From LGRD01 sp031415135 (GTDB lineage Bacteria > Pseudomonadota > Gammaproteobacteria > Burkholderiales > Burkholderiaceae_C): DNA of 9,428 bases. The position numbers were made by a program, and so were the translations under genes. The DNA is taken from positions 1 to 9,428 of the forward strand of contig JANORB010000139.1 of NCBI GenBank assembly GCA_031415135.1, read 5' to 3'. The notes below the pieces were generated by a model. The model had not been told where the DNA came from and made no database searches. It saw only the letters and a program-made list of their open reading frames with translations. Position 1 is the stretch's first letter. Every line of letters begins with the position of its first letter. This document shows, in pieces, positions 1-5,297 of this stretch.

Positions 1-411
1 GATGCGGCGCAGGCGGTCAACGTGCTGGGCCAGCTCAAGTTCAACGTGCGCCGCAACTACAGCAGCCCGCCGATCCATGGCGGCCAGATCGTGGCCACGG
101 TGCTCACCGATCCCGAACTGCGCACGCTGTGGGAAGCCGAGCTGGCCGCGATGCGCGAGCGCATCCTGGCGATGCGGATCAAGCTGCACGCGGTGATGCG
201 GGCCAAGGTGCCCGGCCGCAATTTTGAGTACGTCCTGACCCAGCGCGGCATGTTCAGCTACACCGGCCTGTCGGCCGCCCAGGTGGACGTGCTGCGCGAA
301 CAGCACGCGGTCTACCTGGTGCGCTCCGGGCGCATGTGCGTGGCGGGCTTGAACTCGTCCAACGTCGAAGCCACGGCGGTGGCGCTGGCGCGGGTGCTGG
401 CGCAGGGGTAG
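1..411 (+). CDS. tyrB: Aromatic amino acid aminotransferase, C-terminal part (5' end outside window)
   Basis: This is the last 136 residues of a class I PLP-dependent aminotransferase of the aspartate/tyrosine type, a cytoplasmic enzyme moving amino groups between aromatic or dicarboxylic amino acids and 2-oxoacids. Reading frame 1 is open from the first base to a TAG at 409-411. Visible family blocks are VRRNYSSPP (residues 16-24 of the fragment), RNFEYVLTQRGMFSYTGLS near the middle, and SGRMCVAGLN near the end. The Arg in the last block (codon 331-333) corresponds to the conserved arginine that binds the substrate alpha-carboxylate. The PLP-binding lysine lies upstream, outside the window. 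The match to TyrB-like enzymes is close as I recall them, but TyrB and AspC specificity cannot be separated from this fragment. The gene converges on the Hsp70-like gene with only 16 bases between stop codons. Confidence 0.93.
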   Translation, partial: DAAQAVNVLGQLKFNVRRNYSSPPIHGGQIVATVLTDPELRTLWEAELAAMRERILAMRIKLHAVMRAKVPGRNFEYVLTQRGMFSYTGLSAAQVDVLREQHAVYLVRSGRMCVAGLNSSNVEATAVALARVLAQG

Positions 412-427
412 CCGCCGCAGCGGGCAC

Positions 428-1717
428 TCAGGCACGGCCGGCGAACCAGCGGCGCGCATGCAGGCCCAGCCCGGTGGCCACGCTGGCGAAGCGGTCGCCG
501 CGAACCACGCGGGCGGCCGGAAACGCGGCGGCGATGCGCTGGGCCAGCAGGCGCAGGCCGGTCGAGCCGCCGGTGAAATACAGCGCGTCGATGGCGTCGG
601 CCTTCAGGCCGGCCTGGGTCGCGGTCACACGCGCGGCATGCACGATGGCGTCGATGTCGGTCTCGATCGCCTGCACCGCTTCGCGCTCGGTCACCGGCAG
701 GCTCAGACGATGTTCGACATGGCCCAGGTCGACCCGCGTGTCGCCGCCTTCGGCGACGGCGATCTTGGCCGCCTCGGCGCGCGCCGCGAGTTCGTGGCCC
801 AGGCGCTCGGTCAGCACCGTCATCAGGCGCTGGTGGTGCAGCGCGTTGTCGTAGAACGCCCGCATGTTGCGCAGCTCGGCCACGCGCTGCGGGCTGTAGA
901 CGGTGTTGATGAGGTGCCAGGTGGCGAGGTCGAAGTACACGCTGCTGGGCACCTCGCGCGGCGGTGCGCCGCCGATGCTGGGGCCGAAGGAGCGGTAGCC
1001 GAACGCCGGCAGCAGGGTCGCCAGTTCAATGCGGCGGTCGAAGTCGGTGCCGGCGATGTGCACCCCGTGGTTGGCCAGGATGTCGTCCTTGCGCTCCAGG
1101 CGGGCGGCGCGCTTGGGGCCCACGCGCACGATGGAAAAGTCGGACGTGCCGCCGCCGATGTCGGCCACCAGCACGCGTTGCTCGCAGTCGACGCCGCGCT
1201 CGTAGTCGAACGCCGCGGCGATGGGCTCGTACTGGAAGTGGATGTCGCGCAAGCCGACCTGGTGGGCGGCCGACAAGAGCGCCGCCTCGGCCTGGGCGTC
1301 ACGCACCGGATCGTCGTCGACAAAGTACACCGGCCGGCCCAGCACCGCGCGCGTGATCGGCGCGCCGGTCTGGGCTTCGGCGCGGGTCTTCAGGTGCAAC
1401 AGGTACCCGGCCACGATGTCCAGGTACTTGGCGCCTCGGCCGCCACCGACATCGGTGGTCTGGTCGATCAGGTTGCTGCCCAGGATGCTCTTCATCGAAC
1501 GCATCAGGCGGCCGTCGATGCCGTCAACGTAAGCGGCCACTGCGGCCCGGCCGAAGGCGCGTGGCGGGCCGGCGTCCTCTCGCCCCTCGACAAAATAGAA
1601 CACCGCCGTGGGCATCGTGGTGTGCCCCGGCTCCAGCTCCACCAGGCGCATCGCCGAGGCGCCGTCCGGAACGACGATGGCCGAGTTGGAAGTGCCGAAG
1701 TCGATGGCGCAGAACAT
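428..1717 (-). CDS. yegD: YegD-type Hsp70-family protein (ATPase domain only)
   Basis: This 429-residue cytoplasmic protein has the actin/Hsp70 ATPase fold. The phosphate-1 motif is DFGTSNSA (residues 6-13), the phosphate-2 motif is VADIGGGTSDFS (184-195), EPIAAA is at 164-169, and the adenosine motif FTGGSTGLRLL is at 381-391. The length matches the nucleotide-binding domain of DnaK plus inserts. It ends at ARRWFAGRA with no beta-sandwich substrate-binding domain, as in E. coli YegD (about 450 residues), so it is an orphan Hsp70-like ATPase whose client and cofactors are unknown. The ATG at 1717-1715 directly precedes the first motif and must be the start, although no convincing Shine-Dalgarno is seen before it. 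A TACAAT hexamer (minus strand, 1753-1748) is a possible -10 box. No DnaJ or GrpE partner lies nearby. Confidence 0.9.
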   Translation of the reverse strand: MFCAIDFGTSNSAIVVPDGASAMRLVELEPGHTTMPTAVFYFVEGREDAGPPRAFGRAAVAAYVDGIDGRLMRSMKSILGSNLIDQTTDVGGGRGAKYLDIVAGYLLHLKTRAEAQTGAPITRAVLGRPVYFVDDDPVRDAQAEAALLSAAHQVGLRDIHFQYEPIAAAFDYERGVDCEQRVLVADIGGGTSDFSIVRVGPKRAARLERKDDILANHGVHIAGTDFDRRIELATLLPAFGYRSFGPSIGGAPPREVPSSVYFDLATWHLINTVYSPQRVAELRNMRAFYDNALHHQRLMTVLTERLGHELAARAEAAKIAVAEGGDTRVDLGHVEHRLSLPVTEREAVQAIETDIDAIVHAARVTATQAGLKADAIDALYFTGGSTGLRLLAQRIAAAFPAARVVRGDRFASVATGLGLHARRWFAGRA

Positions 1718-1747
1718 GGGCGGTGGCGGCGGGTGCGAGGGGGCGCG

Positions 1748-1753
1748 ATTGTA
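1748..1753 (-). promoter_or_regulatory. Possible -10 box for the Hsp70-like gene
   Basis: On the minus strand this reads TACAAT, five of six matches to the sigma-70 -10 consensus, about 30 bases before the ATG. No good -35 box lies 16-18 bases upstream. A TTGAAC at 1781-1776 is 22 bases away, which is too far. No convincing sigma-32 heat-shock promoter was seen, so heat control is not supported by the sequence. Confidence 0.25.
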
Positions 1754-1911
1754 GGACAGGGCCTTGCGCTGCGGTGTTCAAATGCGGCTTGGGTCTGCGG
1801 GTGGGCGAAACTTCTTTTGCGCCGGCCCGCATCCAAACGGCACCTGAGTTCGTCTGTTCATGCGAGACACCGCACCGCGTGTCTTTTCAACCCAGCCACG
1901 AGGAACCCTCG

Positions 1912-2388
1912 ATGCACACCTTGACCACCCGCCTGCTGGCCGCCACCGCGCTGTCGTTCGCCCTGAGCCACGCCTTTGCCGCCGACACCACTCCCAGCAC
2001 GGCCGCGCCCGACAAGCTCAGCGCCGCGCGGGCCCAGATCGCCGACAAAAAATGGGCCGCTGCGATCGACGAACTGAAGAGCGTCAACGACAGCGCCAGC
2101 GCCGACTGGAACAACCTGATGGGCTACAGCCTGCGCAAGGCCGGCACGCCCGACCATGCCGGTGCCGAGAAGTACTACAACGAGGCGCTTCGCATCGACC
2201 CCAAGCACCGCGGCGCGCTCGAGTATTCGGGTGAGCTCTACCTGATCCTGGGCGATCTGGCCAAGGCAGAACAACGCCTGGCGACGCTCGACAAGGTATG
2301 CACCTTCGGCTGCGAGGAATACACCGACCTGAAGAAGGCGGTGGCGCGCTTCAAGGCCGCCGGCAACAAGTACGTGGCCGCGCAGTGA
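1912..2388 (+). CDS. Exported tetratricopeptide-repeat protein
   Basis: This is a 158-residue protein. GAGGA at 1900-1904 sits 7 bases before the ATG and fixes this start. Residues 1-23 form a Sec signal peptide: Arg7, a hydrophobic core, and cleavage after AFA, leaving a mature protein starting ADTTPS. The rest is helical and contains about two TPR units. Roughly residues 64-97 include WNNLMGYSLRKAG and end in the typical YYNEALRIDP, and 98-131 include GALEYSGELYLILGD. A Cys pair, C130-TFG-C134, follows the second unit and could form a disulfide or bind a ligand in the periplasm. TPRs are protein-protein scaffolds, so a specific role cannot be assigned. It is divergent from the Hsp70-like gene across 194 bases, and no shared function is evident. 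Confidence 0.88.
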   Translation: MHTLTTRLLAATALSFALSHAFAADTTPSTAAPDKLSAARAQIADKKWAAAIDELKSVNDSASADWNNLMGYSLRKAGTPDHAGAEKYYNEALRIDPKHRGALEYSGELYLILGDLAKAEQRLATLDKVCTFGCEEYTDLKKAVARFKAAGNKYVAAQ

Positions 2389-2396
2389 GCACCGGT

Positions 2397-2633
2397 TCAG
2401 TGGCGCGACGACGGCCGGTCGGTGTCGCGCGCGCGCTGGGCGCCCTGGCTGGAGATGTGGCGCTGTTGCGGTGCGCCGCGCTCGCCCGATGACGAAAAGC
2501 CGGAGCGCAGCGCGCTGCTGTTGTCACCCCCTGCCGAAGGTTTGACACAACCGATGACCACCAGCAACAGCGCGCTGCCAACACCGGCCACCAACGTGGC
2601 CCAGGTCAGGTTTTTCAATGAACTTTCGGTCAT
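2397..2633 (-). CDS. Probable small single-span membrane protein, hypothetical
   Basis: This 78-residue ORF starts MTESSLKNLTW. It has one strongly hydrophobic stretch (about residues 11-30, WATLVAGVGSALLLVVIGCV), followed by a polar Ser/Arg/Gln-rich tail. The case for a real gene is a clean GGAG Shine-Dalgarno 7 bases before the ATG on the minus strand, plus the membrane segment placed right after the start. LVVIGC resembles a weak lipobox, but the N-terminus has almost no net positive charge, so a membrane anchor is more likely than a lipoprotein. The low-complexity tail runs to a stop only 8 bases from the stop of the convergent TPR gene, so the 3' part may be non-conserved. I do not recognise the family. 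If it is not real, 2389-2764 is an essentially gene-free gap. Confidence 0.5.
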   Translation of the reverse strand: MTESSLKNLTWATLVAGVGSALLLVVIGCVKPSAGGDNSSALRSGFSSSGERGAPQQRHISSQGAQRARDTDRPSSRH

Positions 2634-2764
2634 GGTGAATCTCCGGCGGTGGGTGGTCGACGCGTGCTGCGTTGGCTTCGTGCAATTCAGCGCGCGCTCT
2701 TCCACCAGACAATAGAAGAGCGAGCCCGATATTTCCATCCGTCGAAAGAGGGAGACAGATTGCG

Positions 2765-2845
2765 ATGAACATCCGCCACCCGCACCTGCACCTGCACCTG
2801 CACCTGCACCTGCACCCTCGCGATGCACTTTTTCGGCCGTCATGA
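2765..2845 (+). CDS. His/Leu-repeat leader peptide translationally coupled to phoD
   Basis: This 26-codon ORF encodes MNIRHP, then five His-Leu pairs, then HPRDALFRPS. Seven of the 26 residues are His. It is preceded by GAGGGAG (2748-2754), whose GGAG ends 10 bases before the ATG. Its TGA (2843-2845) overlaps the phoD ATG (2842-2844) as ATGA, a classic coupling junction, and phoD has no Shine-Dalgarno of its own in the preceding 17 bases (gcactttttcggccgtc). From this I infer that ribosomes load at the leader and reinitiate on phoD. The leader may merely deliver ribosomes, or it may sense something, such as histidyl-tRNA supply or a metal bound by the His repeat. Nothing in the sequence decides this. 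The alternative is that the ORF is incidental and phoD is translated weakly from its own ATG. Confidence 0.6.
   Translation: MNIRHPHLHLHLHLHLHPRDALFRPS
2777..2816 (+). repeat. CACCTG hexanucleotide tandem repeat
   Basis: Five perfect copies of CACCTG occupy 2783-2812. They are flanked by a near-copy (cacccg, 2777-2782) and a partial copy (cacc, 2813-2816). The array lies within the leader ORF just upstream of phoD. Because the unit is six bases, gain or loss of copies by slippage would add or remove His-Leu pairs without breaking the leader frame or its ATGA overlap with phoD. Confidence 0.95.
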
Positions 2846-4416
2846 TCCCTCGTCCATTGCTGGATCGGCTGAATCGGCGTGCCGCGTTGATGGCGCTGGG
2901 GAGCTTGTTCACGGGTACGTTGGTCCGCCACGGACCTTCGTCGGCAGCAGCGGAGCCGGCGCTGGGCGGATTTCCTTTCACGCTGGGCGTAGCAAGCGGC
3001 ATGCCACGACCCGACTCGGTGGTGTTGTGGACACGCCTGGCGCCGTTTCCCCTCGAAGCCGGCGGTGGCCTGCCGGCTGCGCGGATAGCCCTGCGCTGGG
3101 AGTTGGCCGACGACGAGCGGTTTTCACGCGGCCTGCGCAGCGGCCAGGTGCTGGCGCTGCCGGAACACGCGCACAGCGCGCATGTGGAGGTGGGCGGCCT
3201 GCCCAGCGGCGCGCAGTTCTTCTACCGGTTCATGACGCGCGATGCCGTCAGCCCCACGGGCCGCACGCGCACAGCGCCGGCGCCGGATGCCGACGTGGCG
3301 CGCCTGCGGCTGGCGCTCGCGTCGTGCCAGCACTACGAGCAGGGCGCGTTCGTGGCGCACCGCGACATCGCGGCGCGCGACCTTGATTTCGTGTTGTTCG
3401 TGGGCGACTACATCTACGAGTCTTCCAACCCGCGCTACCGCCTGCGTGCGCACGAAGGGCCGATTCCGAAAACGCTGGACGACTATCGGGCCCGCCACGC
3501 CACCTACAAGCTCGACGCCGACCTGCGCGCCGCGCATGCCGCCCACCCCTGGGTTCTGACCTGGGACGACCACGAGGTGGAGAACGACTACGCGGGCGAT
3601 CACAGCTCCAGCGGCATGACGCCGCAGGCCTTCCTGCAACGCCGCGCGGCCGCCTACAAGGCTTACTTCGAGCACCTGCCGGTGTCGCCCGGCATGGCGC
3701 CCAACGGCGCGTCGATGCGCATCCACGACCGCTGCGCCTGGGGCCGCCTGGCCGATTTGTGGACGCTGGACAACCGGCAGTTTCGCAGCGTTCAGGCCTG
3801 CGCCGACGGCGCCGGCGCAGGCGGGCGGGCCAGCGCACCCTGCGACGAACTGGGCATCGAGGCCCGCACCGTGTTCGGCATGGCGCAGGAGCGCTGGCTC
3901 GCGCAGGGCCTGGCCACCAGCGCGCGGCGCTGGAAGTTGCTGGGCCAGGGCAGCCAGATCAGCGCCAGCGCGATCCGCTCGCCGGTGGGCGAGCGCATCC
4001 ACACCGACGGCTGGGACGGCTACCCCAAGGCGCGCGAGCGCCTGCTGCGCGCGATTGCCGACCCCGGCGTGGACAACGTGCTGTGCCTGGGCGGCGATGT
4101 GCACCGCCACGTGGCGGCGCAACTGCGCCGGGTACCGAACGAAGCGGCGTCGCCGATCGTGGCGAGCGAGTTCGTCTGCAGCTCGCTGACCAGCCGGGGC
4201 TTGTCGGAGTCGCTGATGACGGCGATGCGCTCCAGCAACCCGGACATGGTGCATGCGCGCAGTGACGAGCGCGGCTACGCGCTGATCGAGATCACGCCGC
4301 AGACCGCGAGCTGCGAGTTCCGCGCCACGCCGTTTCCGGCCCGTGCGGAGGCACGGCTCGGCACCCAGGCGCGTGTCGTCGTCGAACACGGCCGGGCCGG
4401 CGTGGTGACGGCTTGA
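2842..4416 (+). CDS. phoD: PhoD-type alkaline phosphatase/phosphodiesterase, Tat-exported
   Basis: This 524-residue periplasmic metallophosphoesterase releases phosphate from organic phosphomonoesters and diesters. The N-terminus carries a Tat signal with Arg12-Arg13 followed by a hydrophobic stretch, with likely cleavage near SSAAA (about residue 37). The PhoD N-terminal domain follows (GVASGMPRPDSVVLWTRL from residue 49). Active-site blocks are ASCQHYEQG with Cys162, LFVGDYIYESS with Asp189 and Tyr192, WDDHEVENDYAGD (241-253), and LGGDVHRH (416-423). Cys, Asp and Tyr correspond to the Fe ligands known from Bacillus PhoD. The frame is closed by a stop at 2713 with no other ATG, GTG or TTG between it and 2842, so the start is fixed. 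It overlaps the leader-peptide stop, lacks its own Shine-Dalgarno, and is probably translated by coupling. I saw no clear Pho box upstream, and no terminator directly after it. Confidence 0.94.
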   Translation: MIPRPLLDRLNRRAALMALGSLFTGTLVRHGPSSAAAEPALGGFPFTLGVASGMPRPDSVVLWTRLAPFPLEAGGGLPAARIALRWELADDERFSRGLRSGQVLALPEHAHSAHVEVGGLPSGAQFFYRFMTRDAVSPTGRTRTAPAPDADVARLRLALASCQHYEQGAFVAHRDIAARDLDFVLFVGDYIYESSNPRYRLRAHEGPIPKTLDDYRARHATYKLDADLRAAHAAHPWVLTWDDHEVENDYAGDHSSSGMTPQAFLQRRAAAYKAYFEHLPVSPGMAPNGASMRIHDRCAWGRLADLWTLDNRQFRSVQACADGAGAGGRASAPCDELGIEARTVFGMAQERWLAQGLATSARRWKLLGQGSQISASAIRSPVGERIHTDGWDGYPKARERLLRAIADPGVDNVLCLGGDVHRHVAAQLRRVPNEAASPIVASEFVCSSLTSRGLSESLMTAMRSSNPDMVHARSDERGYALIEITPQTASCEFRATPFPARAEARLGTQARVVVEHGRAGVVTA

Positions 4417-4551
4417 GCACATGCGCGGCGCGCCGGCTGCGCACCGGCTGCGCACCAACTGCGCCGCCATCGCGCCCCATTTCGGCCCATCGGCGCGAGC
4501 CCGCGGCACGCACACTGGCCTGCGCTCGTCCGGCGCGTGCAAGGGGTGGCG

Positions 4552-4776
4552 ATGAATTGGGTGCCCTCACTGGCTTGGTTTGCCCGCCTCGGGTGGGCCC
4601 GTTCGCAGCGCCAGGCGCCGCCCGACTTCGCCGACATGGGCACCGCGTTCGGCCTCGACGCGTGGCTTGAATTCCAACCGCGCGCCGAGACCGCGGCGAC
4701 CCTGAAAAAAGGGCGCCCCGAAACCGGGGCGCCCCAGCAGCGGCCTGCGCGCGTCGCTGTGCGCAAGGGCCGCTGA
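4552..4776 (+). CDS. Small hypothetical protein
   Basis: This 74-residue ORF begins MNWVPSLAWFARLGW and contains PPDFADMGTAFGLDAWL (residues 23-39), followed by a basic, low-complexity tail. AAGGGG (4541-4546) lies 5 bases before the ATG, a good ribosome-binding site. The aromatic N-terminus and the DFADMGTAFGLD block look like selected protein sequence and resemble small uncharacterised Comamonadaceae proteins I vaguely recall, but I cannot name a family. Codons from about residue 53 onward read through the hairpin of the opposite-strand fasciclin terminator, so the C-terminal tail is probably dispensable. It lies 135 bases after phoD, on the same strand, and converges on the fasciclin operon with stop codons 12 bases apart. 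If it is not real, 4417-4788 is a gene-free gap holding only the terminator and a two-copy 11-bp repeat at 4433-4454. Confidence 0.5.
   Translation: MNWVPSLAWFARLGWARSQRQAPPDFADMGTAFGLDAWLEFQPRAETAATLKKGRPETGAPQQRPARVAVRKGR
4705..4734 (-). terminator. Intrinsic terminator of the fasciclin operon
   Basis: The sequence contains a perfect 10-bp GC-rich stem (GGGCGCCCCG at 4711-4720 paired with CGGGGCGCCC at 4725-4734) and a 4-base loop. On the minus strand the hairpin is followed by six Ts (the A-run at 4705-4710). It starts 54 bases after the stop codon of the single-FAS1 gene. The T-run is present only on the minus-strand side, so it serves the leftward fasciclin operon and not the plus-strand genes. 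Confidence 0.92.
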
Positions 4777-4788
4777 CCACCAGACGCT

Positions 4789-5241
4789 TTACTTCGGCAG
4801 CACCACGCTGTCGATCACATGGATCACGCCGTTGTCGGCCACGATGTCGGTGGCGGTGACCTTGGCACCGTCCACCATCACGCCGCCCGCAGTGGCGATC
4901 GTCAGCTCCGAGCCCTGCACGGTCTTGACCTTGCCGGCCTTGACGTCCTTGGCCATCACCGCGCCCGGCACCACGTGGTAGGTCAGCACGGCGGTGAGCT
5001 TGGCCTTGTCGGCCAGCAGCTTGTCGAGGTCGGCCTTGGGGATCTTGGCAAAGGCTTCGTCGGTGGGTGCGAACACCGTGAACGGGCCCTTGCCCTTGAG
5101 CGTGTCGATCAGGCCGGCGGCGGTGAGCGCGGCGGCCAGGGTCTTGAAGTTGCCGGCGCCGACGGCAGTGTCGACGATGTCCTTGGCTTGCACCGACAGT
5201 GCGGCAAAAGACAGGGCTGAGATGGCGAGGATTTTTTTCAT
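4789..5241 (-). CDS. Secreted single-domain fasciclin (FAS1) protein
   Basis: This is a 150-residue protein. The start MKKILAISALSF is chosen over an ATG 48 bases upstream because AAGGA (minus strand, 5254-5250) lies 8 bases before it and it opens a Sec signal peptide, with cleavage after VQA at residue 19. The mature part is one FAS1 domain. The H1 block is FTVFAPTDEAF, the YH motif sits in LTYHVVPG, and the H2 block is NGVIHVIDSVVLP at the C-terminus. FAS1 domains mediate adhesion in many organisms. In bacteria the function of such small periplasmic or secreted forms is mostly unknown. The mature domain is rich in Lys and Asp, unlike the partner lipoprotein's domains. It is the second gene of an operon, 56 bases behind the multi-FAS1 lipoprotein, and ends at a strong terminator. 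Confidence 0.93.
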   Translation of the reverse strand: MKKILAISALSFAALSVQAKDIVDTAVGAGNFKTLAAALTAAGLIDTLKGKGPFTVFAPTDEAFAKIPKADLDKLLADKAKLTAVLTYHVVPGAVMAKDVKAGKVKTVQGSELTIATAGGVMVDGAKVTATDIVADNGVIHVIDSVVLPK

Positions 5242-5297
5242 GATCGGTTTCCTTGAGTGGAGCGGTTGAGGGAGGGGGAGGTTGAACACATCAAGCT

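Noticed and set aside
458..1924. Long plus-strand ORF (488 codons) across the Hsp70-like gene
   Set aside because: It is antisense to a clear ATPase with intact motifs. Its Ala/Gly/Arg/His-rich translation is typical of an antisense frame in GC-rich DNA.
2613..2645. Possible extracytoplasmic sigma-factor promoter (AACTT then TCT)
   Set aside because: The spacing of 14 bases is too short and the -10 match is poor.
2634..2764. Pho box or clear promoter upstream of the leader and phoD
   Set aside because: I found no CTGTCA-type direct repeats and no -35/-10 pair better than chance, so no phosphate-starvation control is claimed.
4433..4454. Two tandem copies of ccggctgcgca
   Set aside because: Two copies of an 11-mer in GC-rich spacer DNA are easily produced by chance slippage, and nothing links it to a function.
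3124..4542. Long minus-strand ORF (472 codons) opposite phoD
   Set aside because: It is compositionally biased, has no family motif, and lies antisense to an intact phosphatase.
4413..4670. Plus-strand ORF starting with TTG overlapping the phoD stop
   Set aside because: It has an Arg/Ala/Pro-rich translation, no Shine-Dalgarno distinct from phoD coding sequence, and overlaps the better-supported ORF at 4552.
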